A stretch of DNA of 20,907 nucleotides from positions 1 through 20,907 of the forward strand of contig CALBJL010000048.1 of the NCBI GenBank assembly GCA_937893485.1, given 5' to 3'. The notes below the pieces were generated by a model. The model was not told the origin of the DNA, ran no database searches, and saw only the letters and a list, made by a program, of their open reading frames with translations. The position numbers and the translations under genes were made by a program. The stretch's first letter is position 1; each line of letters opens with the position of its first letter. Positions 8,691 through 17,191 of this stretch are shown piece by piece. The stretch is from an uncultured bacterium (GTDB lineage Bacteria; Bacillota; Clostridia; Lachnospirales; Lachnospiraceae).

Positions 8691-9872
8691 ATGAATGAAC
8701 TGGAGTTAAAATATGGATGTAATCCGAACCAGAAACCGTCACGCATTTATATGGAGGATGGTTCCGATCTGCCGATCACGGTGTTAAATGGCAAACCCGG
8801 TTATATCAACTTCCTCGATGCATTTAACGGCTGGCAGCTTGTGAAGGAGCTCAAGCGCGCGACCGGACTGCCGGCAGCGACTTCCTTCAAGCATGTGTCA
8901 CCGGCAGGTGCGGCAGTCGGACAGCCGCTCAGTGACATAGAGCGAAAGATCTACTGGGTAGACGATATGGATATGGAGTTTACACCGCTTGCAAATGCCT
9001 ATGCGAGAGCCAGAGGTGCGGATCGTATGTCTTCTTTTGGTGATTTTATTGCATTGTCGGATGTGTGCGATGTAGCGACTGCCAGCATCATCAAGCGTGA
9101 GGTGTCCGATGGCGTGATTGCGCCCGGTTATGAGCCGGAGGCATTAGAGATCTTAAAAGCAAAGAAAAAGGGCAATTACAATGTGATCCAGATCGATGCG
9201 GACTATGAGCCGAAGGCACTCGAGCGCAAAGAAGTATATGGCATCACCTTTGAGCAGGGCAGAAACGAGCTGGTCATCGACGATGACTTTTTCTCAAATA
9301 TTGTGACGGAAAATAAGGAGCTGCCGGAGCAGGCGAAGATCGATCTGGCGATCTCCATGATCACGCTCAAATATACACAGTCCAATTCGGTCTGCTATGT
9401 GAAGGGCGGACAGGCGATCGGTATCGGAGCCGGACAGCAGTCGCGTATCCATTGTACGAGACTGGCGGGACAGAAGGCAGACAACTGGTATCTCCGCCAG
9501 AGCCCGAAGGTGTTAAATCTGCCATTTAAGGATTCCATCGGACGCGCAGACCGCGATAACGCCATTGATCTGTATATCGGTGATGAGTATATGGATCTGC
9601 TCGCGGACGGCACCTGGGAGCATACATTTACCGAGAAACCGGAAGTGTTTACCGCAGAGGAAAAGCGTGCATGGCTTGACCAGAATACGGATGTTGCACT
9701 CGGTTCAGATGCATTTTTTCCCTTTGGCGACAATATCGAGCGCGCGCATAAGAGCGGCGTGAAATATGTGGCGGAGCCGGGCGGATCGATCCGTGACGAC
9801 CATGTCATTGCGACTTGTAACAAATATGGTATGGTGATGAGCTTTACAGGTATCCGTCTGTTCCATCACTAA
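8691..9872 (+). CDS. AICAR transformylase, free-standing (PurH C-terminal half)
   Basis: A 393-residue protein matching only the AICAR formyltransferase part of PurH; it formylates AICAR with 10-formyl-tetrahydrofolate to give FAICAR. It begins with the family signature LKYGCNPNQ, has the catalytic Lys-His pair in SFKHVSPAGAAVG (K67, H68), then KYTQSNSVCYVKGGQAIG followed by GAGQQSRIH, and ends with FFPFGDNIERA, EPGGSIRDDHVI and SFTGIRLFHH. No MGS-like IMP cyclohydrolase domain is present at the N-terminus; the preceding PurO-like gene supplies that step. AAAGGAG lies about 8 bases before the ATG. No other purine genes are in the window. Confidence 0.95.
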   Translation: MNELELKYGCNPNQKPSRIYMEDGSDLPITVLNGKPGYINFLDAFNGWQLVKELKRATGLPAATSFKHVSPAGAAVGQPLSDIERKIYWVDDMDMEFTPLANAYARARGADRMSSFGDFIALSDVCDVATASIIKREVSDGVIAPGYEPEALEILKAKKKGNYNVIQIDADYEPKALERKEVYGITFEQGRNELVIDDDFFSNIVTENKELPEQAKIDLAISMITLKYTQSNSVCYVKGGQAIGIGAGQQSRIHCTRLAGQKADNWYLRQSPKVLNLPFKDSIGRADRDNAIDLYIGDEYMDLLADGTWEHTFTEKPEVFTAEEKRAWLDQNTDVALGSDAFFPFGDNIERAHKSGVKYVAEPGGSIRDDHVIATCNKYGMVMSFTGIRLFHH

Positions 9873-9896
9873 TCGTGAATCAGAGGTTATTTAGAA

Positions 9897-11042
9897 ATGT
9901 ACGAATTGTTGAAAGAAGAGGGACGCGCCAAGCGCGGAGTTTTGCATACGGTGCACGGTGATATCCAGACCCCCGTATTTATGAATGTCGGTACGGCAGG
10001 TGCGATCAAGGGTGCGGTGTCGACCGAGGATCTGAAACAGCTAAAAACGCAGGTGCAGTTATCAAACACGTATCACCTGCATGTGCGCACCGGCGACGAG
10101 ACAATCAAGGAGCTTGGCGGGCTGCATAAGTTCATGGTGTGGGATCGCCCGATCCTCACGGACAGCGGCGGATTTCAGGTGTTTTCACTGGCGGGTCTGC
10201 GCAAGATCAAGGAGGAGGGTGTGCATTTTCACTCACATGTGGACGGACGCAGGATCTTTATGGGTCCGGAGGAGAGTGTGCAGATCCAGTCCAATCTCGG
10301 ATCAACGATCGCAATGGCATTTGATGAGTGCCCACCGGCACTGGCAGAGCGTGGATATGTAGAGGATTCCGTGGCGCGCACGACCAGATGGCTTGAGCGC
10401 TGTAAGCGTAAGCTGGCGGAGCTCAATGCGCGCGAGGATACGATCAACAAACACCAGATGCTGTTCGGTATCAATCAGGGCGCAATTTTAGAAGATGTCC
10501 GCATCGACCATGCGAAACGGATTTCCGGGCTGGATCTGGACGGTTACGCTGTCGGTGGTCTGGCGGTCGGCGAGAGCCATGAGCAGATGTATCGTATTCT
10601 GGATGTGACTGTGCCGCATCTGCCGCGGAAAAAGCCCACCTACCTGATGGGTGTCGGTACACCTGCCAACATTTTAGAGGGTGTGGAGCGCGGCATCGAC
10701 TTTTTCGACTGCGTCTATCCGACGAGAAACGGTCGTCACGGACATGCCTATACGAATGAGGGCAAGATCAACCTGCTCAATCAGAAATTTGAAAAGGATA
10801 TGCGTCCGATCGAGGAGGGCTGCGGATGTCCGGCATGCCAGAAGTATTCGAGAGCCTATGTGCGGCATCTGTTAAAGGCGAAGGAAATGCTCGGTATGCG
10901 GCTGCTCGTCATGCATAATCTGTACTTCTACAACAATATGATGGAGGAGATCCGCGATGCACTCGACGAGGGCAGGTTCGCGTCGTACAAGGCAGAAAAA
11001 CTGTATGCGATGAGCCGGAATGAGATCCATCATAACCATTGA
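9897..11042 (+). CDS. tgt: tRNA-guanine transglycosylase
   Basis: A 381-residue enzyme that exchanges guanine for preQ1 at position 34 of GUN-anticodon tRNAs, leading to queuosine. The general acid/base aspartate D89 lies in TDSGGFQVFSL, substrate residues in AFDECPP, and the nucleophile D271 in DCVYPTRNGRHG. The zinc site is C309, C311, C314 (CGCPAC) and H340 (VMHN), all in the family spacing. The length is normal. A moderate AGAGG site lies 10 bases before the ATG, 24 bases after the transformylase. It is followed by a terminator-like hairpin and then yajC, the neighbour usual for tgt in many bacteria. queA and secDF are not present here. Confidence 0.98.
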   Translation: MYELLKEEGRAKRGVLHTVHGDIQTPVFMNVGTAGAIKGAVSTEDLKQLKTQVQLSNTYHLHVRTGDETIKELGGLHKFMVWDRPILTDSGGFQVFSLAGLRKIKEEGVHFHSHVDGRRIFMGPEESVQIQSNLGSTIAMAFDECPPALAERGYVEDSVARTTRWLERCKRKLAELNAREDTINKHQMLFGINQGAILEDVRIDHAKRISGLDLDGYAVGGLAVGESHEQMYRILDVTVPHLPRKKPTYLMGVGTPANILEGVERGIDFFDCVYPTRNGRHGHAYTNEGKINLLNQKFEKDMRPIEEGCGCPACQKYSRAYVRHLLKAKEMLGMRLLVMHNLYFYNNMMEEIRDALDEGRFASYKAEKLYAMSRNEIHHNH

Positions 11043-11078
11043 TGATACACAGTTTCCGATGCATCATGAAATTTATAC

Positions 11079-11107
11079 TTGATGTTATCAGCACTTTCAT
11101 GTATTAT
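11079..11107 (+). promoter_or_regulatory. Candidate sigma-A promoter for yajC
   Basis: TTGATG (11079-11084) and TATTAT (11102-11107) are separated by exactly 17 bases, matching the housekeeping -35 at four and the -10 at five of six positions. Transcription would start near 11114, giving a roughly 40-base leader before yajC. The -10 box lies inside the loop of the tgt terminator candidate, so transcripts starting here would escape that hairpin. Called by eye only. Confidence 0.45.
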
Positions 11108-11125
11108 TGTGATAGTGTTTTTTTT
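11090..11125 (+). terminator. Candidate intrinsic terminator after tgt
   Basis: CACTTTCA (11092-11099) pairs with TGATAGTG (11110-11117) with one T-T mismatch, around a 10-base loop, and is followed directly by eight T residues (11118-11125). Two outer pairs, one of them G-U, can extend the stem. The position 50-80 bases after the tgt stop fits the end of the ACT-to-tgt transcript. The stem is AT-rich and may leak. Confidence 0.5.
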
Positions 11126-11154
11126 AAACAAATGGAAATTAGGAGGAATTTATA

Positions 11155-11490
11155 ATGATTTTAGCAAATCAGGCAGGCGGCGCAATCGGAATGGTACTGT
11201 GGATTGTGGTTTTAGTAGCATTTATGTACTTCTTCATGATTCGTCCCCAGAAGAAAGAACAGCAGCAGAAAAATGCAATGCTTCAGGCATTAGAGATCGG
11301 TGATACCGTACTGACGACCAGCGGTTTCTATGGTACGGTGATTGATCTGTCAGAGGATACAGTCATTATTGAGTTCGGAAATAATAAAAACTGCCGTATC
11401 CCGATGCAGCGTGCAGCAATCTCAGCGATCGAAAAGCCTGAGGATGCAGCAAAGGCTGTAGAGGAAAAGGATAAAAAAGACAAAAAATAA
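11155..11490 (+). CDS. yajC: Preprotein translocase auxiliary subunit YajC
   Basis: A 111-residue small membrane protein that associates with the SecDF part of the Sec translocase. One membrane helix lies at about residues 12-29 (GMVLWIVVLVAFMYFFMI), directly followed by the family signature RPQKKEQQQ. The conserved cytoplasmic domain has MLQALEIGDTVLTTSG and the strand segment VIIEFG, and the tail is highly charged (EEKDKKDKK). AGGAGG lies 8 bases before the ATG. It follows tgt, a common arrangement, but secD and secF are not next: branched-chain amino acid genes are. It may be transcribed from its own promoter. Confidence 0.95.
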   Translation: MILANQAGGAIGMVLWIVVLVAFMYFFMIRPQKKEQQQKNAMLQALEIGDTVLTTSGFYGTVIDLSEDTVIIEFGNNKNCRIPMQRAAISAIEKPEDAAKAVEEKDKKDKK

Positions 11491-11503
11491 GTAAATAAAT
11501 ATT

Positions 11504-11545
11504 GCAGGGGGCGTATACGAAACATCTGGTATACGCCTTGTCTGC
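11504..11545 (+). promoter_or_regulatory. Long perfect-core hairpin between yajC and leuB
   Basis: GGCGTATAC (11510-11518) and GTATACGCC (11529-11537) form a perfect 9-pair stem with a 10-base loop. Two G-U pairs, a 2-base bulge and GCAG/CTGC (11504-11507 with 11542-11545) extend it to about 15 pairs. No T-run follows, so it is not a standard terminator. Both arms contain the self-palindrome GTATAC, so it could instead be a DNA operator. Its position 13 bases after yajC and 21 before leuB suggests differential expression, RNA processing or control of the biosynthetic genes. Confidence 0.6.
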
Positions 11546-11566
11546 ATATATGCGAAAGGAAAAAAT

Positions 11567-12667
11567 ATGAATTATCATGTAGGCGTGATCGCCGGCGATG
11601 GTATCGGACCGGAGGTTGTAGCAGAAGCAAAAAAAGTATTGGATACCGTAGGAAAAAAGTATGGACACACCTTTGACTATGAGGCAATTCTGATGGGTGG
11701 CTGCTCGATTGATGCGACAGGAGTTCCTCTGACGGATGAGGCGATCGCACAGGCAAAGGGCAGTGATGCCGTCCTGATGGGATCGATCGGCGGAAATACG
11801 GCGACTTCCCCGTGGTATCAGTTGCCGCCGCAGTTGCGTCCGGAGGCAGGACTTTTAAAGCTGCGGAAATCATTGAATTTATTCGCCAACCTGCGCCCGG
11901 CATATCTGTATACGGAGCTCAAGGAGGCGTGTCCGCTGCGCGATGACATCATCGGCGACGGATTTGATATGATGATTATGCGTGAGCTGACCGGAGGCCT
12001 GTATTTCGGAGACCGTGTGACAGAGGAGCGGGATGGAGTGATGACCGCTGTCGATACTCTTACATATAATGAGAATGAGATCCGACGCATTGCGATCCGC
12101 GGATTTGATATTGCGATGAAGCGCCGGAAAAAGGTGACGAGTGTTGATAAGGCGAATGTTCTGGATTCTTCGAGACTCTGGAGAAAGATCGTCGAGGAGG
12201 TCGCAAAGGATTATCCGGAAGTGACCTATGAGCACATGCTCGTGGATAACTGTGCGATGCAGTTAGTGAAAGATCCGAAGCAGTTCGATGTGATTTTAAC
12301 AGAGAATATGTTTGGTGATATTTTATCGGATGAGGCAAGTATGGTGACCGGTTCGATCGGTATGCTTTCATCCGCCAGCTTAAATGACACGAAGTTCGGT
12401 CTGTATGAGCCGAGTGGCGGATCTGCACCGGATATTGCCGGAAAAGGCATTGCAAATCCGATCGCAACGATTTTAAGTGCAGCGATGATGCTCCGCTACA
12501 GCTTTGACCTCGATGCAGAGGCAGATGCGGTGGAGGCTGCTGTCAAGCAGGTACTCAAGGATGGCTACCGCACGATCGACATCATGCCGCAGGAAGAGGA
12601 CAAAAAGGCATCCGTGACACAGGTGGGAACCGCACAGATGGGTGATCTGATCTGCGAACGCATCTGA
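11567..12667 (+). CDS. leuB: 3-isopropylmalate dehydrogenase
   Basis: A 366-residue NAD-dependent enzyme that oxidatively decarboxylates 3-isopropylmalate in leucine synthesis. It has the N-terminal VIAGDGIGPEVV, the substrate-arginine region LLKLRKSLNLFANLRP, the MRELTGGLYFG loop with the catalytic tyrosine, the lysine in TSVDKANVL, metal-binding aspartates in TENMFGDILSDEAS, and the NAD-binding GSAPDIAGKGIANP. The RELTGGLYFG loop favours LeuB over isocitrate or tartrate dehydrogenases. The length is typical. AAAGGA lies 6 bases before the ATG. leuA, leuC and leuD must be encoded elsewhere; ilvD and ilvB follow. Confidence 0.97.
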   Translation: MNYHVGVIAGDGIGPEVVAEAKKVLDTVGKKYGHTFDYEAILMGGCSIDATGVPLTDEAIAQAKGSDAVLMGSIGGNTATSPWYQLPPQLRPEAGLLKLRKSLNLFANLRPAYLYTELKEACPLRDDIIGDGFDMMIMRELTGGLYFGDRVTEERDGVMTAVDTLTYNENEIRRIAIRGFDIAMKRRKKVTSVDKANVLDSSRLWRKIVEEVAKDYPEVTYEHMLVDNCAMQLVKDPKQFDVILTENMFGDILSDEASMVTGSIGMLSSASLNDTKFGLYEPSGGSAPDIAGKGIANPIATILSAAMMLRYSFDLDAEADAVEAAVKQVLKDGYRTIDIMPQEEDKKASVTQVGTAQMGDLICERI

Positions 12668-12706
12668 TCACAGACAGCTATAACAGATAGAAAAGAGGAA
12701 AAAAGA

Positions 12707-14371
12707 ATGATAAGTGATAATGCACGTGCCGGAATGCAGCAGGCACCGGCGAGAAGTTTGTTTAACGCACTGGGATTTACGGCAGAGGAACTGAAAAAAC
12801 CGATGGTAGGTATCGTCAGCTCTTACAATGAGATCGTGCCCGGACATATGAATATTGATAAGATCGTGGATGCAGTCAAGCTCGGAGTCGCTGAGGCGGG
12901 CGGTGTTCCTGTTGTATTTCCGGCAATCGCAGTCTGCGATGGTATTGCAATGGGTCATGTCGGCATGAAATATTCGCTCGTGACACGTGACCTGATCGCG
13001 GATTCTACCGAGTGTATGGCGATTGCACATCAGTTTGACGCACTTGTTATGGTGCCCAACTGTGACAAAAACGTGCCGGGTCTGCTCATGGCAGCCGCAC
13101 GACTGAATATTCCGACCGTATTTGTATCCGGCGGTCCGATGTTGGCCGGACATGTCAAGGGACAGAAGCGGAGCCTTTCATCTATGTTTGAGGCAGTCGG
13201 CAGCTACGCAGCAGGCACAATGACAGAGGAGGATGTCACAGAGTTTGAAAACAAGGTATGTCCGACCTGCGGCTCCTGCTCAGGTATGTATACTGCAAAT
13301 TCCATGAACTGTCTGACTGAGGCGCTCGGTATGGGGCTTGGCGGAAACGGCACGATTCCGGCTGTTTATTCCGAGCGTTTAAAGCTCGCAAAGCATGCAG
13401 GAATGGCTGTGATGGAGCTTGTCCGCAAAAATATCCGTCCGCGTGACATTATGACAAAGGAGTCTATCATCAATGCATTGACCGTGGATATGGCACTCGG
13501 ATGTTCGACAAACAGTATGCTGCATCTTCCGGCAATCGCACATGAGATCGGCTTTGACTTTGATATTTCCTATGCAAACCCGATCAGCGAAAAGACACCG
13601 AACCTGTGCCATCTGGCACCGGCAGGTCCTACCTACATGGAGGACTTAAACGAGGCAGGCGGTGTGTATGCAGTTATGAAGGAGCTGGCAGATATCGGAC
13701 TGTTAAATACCGACTGTATGACCGTGACCGGACAGACGATCGGCGAAAATATCAAGGATGCAGTCAACCGCAATCCGGAGGTTATCCGTACCGTAGACAA
13801 TCCGTACAGCAAGACCGGCGGACTGGCAGTATTGAAGGGTAATCTGGCACCCGATGGATCGGTTGTAAAGCGCTCCGCAGTCGTAGAGGAGATGCTCATC
13901 CATGAAGGCCCCGCACGTGTCTTTGACTGTGAGGAGGATGCGATTGCAGCAATCAAGGGCGGTCAGATCGTCAGCGGAGATGTCGTTGTGATCCGTTACG
14001 AGGGACCCAAGGGCGGTCCTGGTATGAGAGAAATGCTCAATCCTACCTCTGCGATCGCGGGTATGGGACTCGGATCTTCCGTGGCACTCATCACCGACGG
14101 ACGTTTCTCGGGTGCGAGCCGTGGCGCTTCAATCGGTCATGTATCACCGGAAGCAGCAGTGGGCGGCCCGATCGCATTTGTTGAGGAGGGCGATATCATC
14201 AGTATCAATATTCCGGAAATGACACTGGAATTAAAGGTATCCGACGAGGAACTGGCAGCGCGTAAGGCGAAATGGCAGCCGAAGGAGCCAAAGGTGACAA
14301 CCGGATATCTGGCACGCTACGCAAAGATGGTTACCTCCGGAAACAGAGGGGCTATTTTAGAGATTAAGTAA
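12707..14371 (+). CDS. ilvD: Dihydroxy-acid dehydratase
   Basis: A 554-residue iron-sulphur dehydratase for the third common step of isoleucine and valine synthesis. PNCDKNVPG carries Cys119 with metal-site Asp120 and Lys121, and CPTCGSCSGMYTANSMNCL carries Cys185, 188 and 191. CDGIAMGHVGMKYSL and the C-terminal ITDGRFSGASRGASIGH are family signatures. At the place where [2Fe-2S] dehydratases have a cysteine (PCN), this protein reads VPGHMNI, like E. coli IlvD (VPGHVHL). That points to the oxygen-sensitive [4Fe-4S] class, which suits an anaerobe. AGAGGA precedes the ATG, 39 bases after leuB. Confidence 0.97.
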   Translation: MISDNARAGMQQAPARSLFNALGFTAEELKKPMVGIVSSYNEIVPGHMNIDKIVDAVKLGVAEAGGVPVVFPAIAVCDGIAMGHVGMKYSLVTRDLIADSTECMAIAHQFDALVMVPNCDKNVPGLLMAAARLNIPTVFVSGGPMLAGHVKGQKRSLSSMFEAVGSYAAGTMTEEDVTEFENKVCPTCGSCSGMYTANSMNCLTEALGMGLGGNGTIPAVYSERLKLAKHAGMAVMELVRKNIRPRDIMTKESIINALTVDMALGCSTNSMLHLPAIAHEIGFDFDISYANPISEKTPNLCHLAPAGPTYMEDLNEAGGVYAVMKELADIGLLNTDCMTVTGQTIGENIKDAVNRNPEVIRTVDNPYSKTGGLAVLKGNLAPDGSVVKRSAVVEEMLIHEGPARVFDCEEDAIAAIKGGQIVSGDVVVIRYEGPKGGPGMREMLNPTSAIAGMGLGSSVALITDGRFSGASRGASIGHVSPEAAVGGPIAFVEEGDIISINIPEMTLELKVSDEELAARKAKWQPKEPKVTTGYLARYAKMVTSGNRGAILEIK

Positions 14372-14393
14372 CACACAGCAAAGGGGAAAAAAC

Positions 14394-16079
14394 ATGCAGC
14401 TCACAGGCGCAGAAATCATCATTGAATGTTTGAAGGAGCAGGGCGTGGATACCGTGTTCGGTTATCCCGGCGGAGCGATCCTGAACGTATATGATGAGTT
14501 ATATAAGCATAGCGATGAGATCAGACATATTCTGACCTCACATGAACAGGGTGCGAGCCATGCGGCAGACGGATATGCGAGAAGCACCGGCAAGGTTGGT
14601 GTCTGTCTGGCAACATCGGGACCGGGTGCAACCAATCTGGTCACCGGTATTGCGACTGCCTATATGGATTCCGTTCCTATGGTGGCGATCACCTGTAACG
14701 TAGGTGTGTCACTGCTCGGTAAAGACAGCTTTCAGGAGATTGATATTACCGGTGTGACAATGCCGATCACGAAACATAATTTTATTGTCAAGGATGTGGC
14801 ACAGCTGGCGGCTACAATCCGCCGTGCATTTGCGATTGCACAAAAGGGCAGACCCGGTCCGGTGCTCGTCGATGTACCAAAGGATGTCACGGCAAATAAA
14901 ACCGATTATGAGCCGGTTATTCCTGCGCATACACCGCGCAGTGCACATCCGATCTCGGAGTCTGAGCTTGCGACGGCACTCGGGCTGATCAAAAAGGCAA
15001 AGAAACCGTATGTGTTTGTTGGCGGCGGTGCAGTGATCTCGGGGGCATCCGATGAGCTGAGGAAGTTTGTATCGCTCTTACAGGCGCCGGTCTGTGATTC
15101 ACTTATGGGTAAGGGTGCATTTGATGGAACAGACCCTTTATATACCGGCATGTTGGGTATGCATGGCACAAAGGTATCTAATTTCGGCGTCAGTGAGTGT
15201 GACCTGCTCGTTGTGGTAGGAGCGCGCTTCTCGGATCGCGTGATCGGAAATGCAAGCAAATTTGCACGCAAGGCAAAGATCGTACAGATCGACATTGATC
15301 CGGCGGAGGTCAATAAAAACATTGTCGTGACCGCGAGTGTGATCGGGGATGCAGCGTCCGTGCTTGCACAGCTGAATGCACGGATGGAGCAGCAAAACCA
15401 TGACGAATGGCTGGCACATATTGCCGAATTAAAAGAGAAATATCCGCTGACCTATGCGCCGGAGGGCTTGAGCGGTCCGTATATGATGGAGCAGATTTAT
15501 CAGCAGACAAATGGGGATGCGATTATCGTTACAGAGGTCGGACAGCACCAGATGTGGGCGGCACAGTATTATAAATACAGCAGACCGCGTACACTTCTGA
15601 CGTCCGGCGGACTGGGCACGATGGGATACGGTTTGGGTGCAGCGATCGGTGCACAGGTAGGCAATCCGGATAAACAGGTGGTCAACTTTGCCGGAGACGG
15701 ATGCTTCCGTATGAATATGAATGAGATCGCGACAGCGGCGAGAGAAAAGCTGCCGCTCATCGAAGTGATTGTCAATAATCATGTACTCGGTATGGTACGC
15801 CAGTGGCAGGATCTGTTTTATAATAAGCATTATTCGGCAACCGTGCTGGATGATGGTGTCGACTATGTCAAGCTGGCAGAGGCAATGGGCGCAACGGGAC
15901 TGCGTGCGACGACCAGAGCGGAATTTGATGCGGCTTTTGCACAGGCATTACAGACACCGGGACCGGTCGTGATTGATGCGATCATTGGCTGCGATGACAA
16001 GGTATGGCCGATGGTAGCTCCGGGAGCGCCAATCAGTGAGGCATTTACAGACGAAGATCTAAAGAATAAAAACAACTAA
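14394..16079 (+). CDS. ilvB: Acetolactate synthase, large catalytic subunit
   Basis: A 561-residue thiamine-diphosphate enzyme (AHAS) that condenses two pyruvates, or pyruvate with 2-oxobutyrate, at the branch to valine, leucine and isoleucine. It has an N-terminal domain with FGYPGGAILNVYDEL and catalytic Glu51 in SHEQGASHAADGYAR, a central domain with VVVGARFSDRV, and a C-terminal cofactor domain with GDGCFRMNMNE followed by VNNHVLGMVRQWQ. The QWQ segment separates AHAS from catabolic ALS-type enzymes. AAAGGGG lies before the ATG. No ilvN small subunit follows, so regulation by valine must depend on a subunit encoded elsewhere. Confidence 0.96.
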   Translation: MQLTGAEIIIECLKEQGVDTVFGYPGGAILNVYDELYKHSDEIRHILTSHEQGASHAADGYARSTGKVGVCLATSGPGATNLVTGIATAYMDSVPMVAITCNVGVSLLGKDSFQEIDITGVTMPITKHNFIVKDVAQLAATIRRAFAIAQKGRPGPVLVDVPKDVTANKTDYEPVIPAHTPRSAHPISESELATALGLIKKAKKPYVFVGGGAVISGASDELRKFVSLLQAPVCDSLMGKGAFDGTDPLYTGMLGMHGTKVSNFGVSECDLLVVVGARFSDRVIGNASKFARKAKIVQIDIDPAEVNKNIVVTASVIGDAASVLAQLNARMEQQNHDEWLAHIAELKEKYPLTYAPEGLSGPYMMEQIYQQTNGDAIIVTEVGQHQMWAAQYYKYSRPRTLLTSGGLGTMGYGLGAAIGAQVGNPDKQVVNFAGDGCFRMNMNEIATAAREKLPLIEVIVNNHVLGMVRQWQDLFYNKHYSATVLDDGVDYVKLAEAMGATGLRATTRAEFDAAFAQALQTPGPVVIDAIIGCDDKVWPMVAPGAPISEAFTDEDLKNKNN

Positions 16080-16107
16080 GCGTGTTTAGAATGAGGAGGA
16101 TATAACA

Positions 16108-17190
16108 ATGAGCAGAGTATACAATTTTTCTGCAGGACCCGCAGTATTACCCGAGGAGGTATTAAAAGAAGCAGCAGACGAGATGCTGGACTACAAGGGC
16201 TGTGGAATGTCCGTGATGGAGATGTCACATCGTTCCAAGGTATATGACCGGATCATCAAGGAGGCGGAGGCAGATATCCGTGATCTGATGAATATTCCCG
16301 ATAATTACAAGGTTCTGTTTTTACAGGGCGGTGCATCCCAGCAGTTTGCAGCGATCCCGATGAACCTGATGAAGAATAAAAAAGCCGGATATATCATTAC
16401 CGGACAGTGGGCAAAGAAGGCATTCCAGGAGGCAAAGATGTACGGAGAGGCAGTAGAACTCGCATCTTCCGCAGACAAGACCTTCTCTTATATCCCGGAT
16501 TGCTCCGATCTGCCGATCACAGACGATATGGACTATGTTTATATCTGTGAGAACAATACCATTTATGGTACAAAATATAAGACACTGCCGAATACAAAGG
16601 GCGTAGACCTCGTTGCGGACGAATCTTCCTGCTTTTTATCTGAGCCGGTTGATGTGACCAAATACGGCGTGATCTACGGTGGCGTACAGAAGAACGTCGG
16701 ACCTGCGGGTGTTGTGATCGTGATTATCCGTGAGGATCTGATCCGTGATGATGTGCTGCCCGGCACACCGACTATGTTAAAGTACAAGACACAGGCAGAC
16801 AACGACAGCCTGTACAACACACCTCCCTGCTATGGCATCTACATCTGCGGCAAGGTATTCAAGTGGATCAAGAAGATGGGCGGTCTGCAGGCAATGAAGG
16901 AGCACAACGAGAAAAAGGCGAAGATTTTATACGATTTTCTCGACGAGAGCAAGCTGTTCAAGGGCACGGTCCGCAAGGAAGACCGTTCACTCATGAACGT
17001 TCCGTTTGTCACAGGAAACGAGGAGCTGGATGCCAAGTTTGTCGCAGAGGCAAAGGCAGCCGGATTTGAGAACCTGAAGGGACATCGTACCGTCGGCGGC
17101 ATGCGTGCATCTATTTACAATGCAATGCCGATCGAGGGTGTTGAGAAGCTGGTAGCGTTTATGAAGAAGTTTGAAGAGGAGAATGCTTAA
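16108..17190 (+). CDS. serC: Phosphoserine aminotransferase
   Basis: A 360-residue class V aminotransferase converting 3-phosphohydroxypyruvate and glutamate to phosphoserine. It opens with YNFSAGPAVLPEEVL; GGASQQF is the phosphate-binding turn, DESSCFLSEP holds the cofactor aspartate, and GGVQKNVGPAG holds the Schiff-base lysine K195. HRTVGGMRASIYNA near the C-terminus is the family substrate-arginine motif. A strong GAGGAGG site precedes the ATG, 28 bases after ilvB. Its last codons contain the ribosome site of serA, so the two are translationally coupled. Confidence 0.97.
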   Translation: MSRVYNFSAGPAVLPEEVLKEAADEMLDYKGCGMSVMEMSHRSKVYDRIIKEAEADIRDLMNIPDNYKVLFLQGGASQQFAAIPMNLMKNKKAGYIITGQWAKKAFQEAKMYGEAVELASSADKTFSYIPDCSDLPITDDMDYVYICENNTIYGTKYKTLPNTKGVDLVADESSCFLSEPVDVTKYGVIYGGVQKNVGPAGVVIVIIREDLIRDDVLPGTPTMLKYKTQADNDSLYNTPPCYGIYICGKVFKWIKKMGGLQAMKEHNEKKAKILYDFLDESKLFKGTVRKEDRSLMNVPFVTGNEELDAKFVAEAKAAGFENLKGHRTVGGMRASIYNAMPIEGVEKLVAFMKKFEEENA

Positions 17191-17191
17191 A

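Noticed and set aside
11328..11903. 191-codon open frame on the - strand across yajC and leuB
   Set aside because: It overlaps two clear genes and the hairpin, with low-complexity composition and no family features.
17171..17191. TTG 17171 or ATG 17183 as the start of serA
   Set aside because: Both overlap or precede the AGAGGAG site that correctly spaces ATG 17192.
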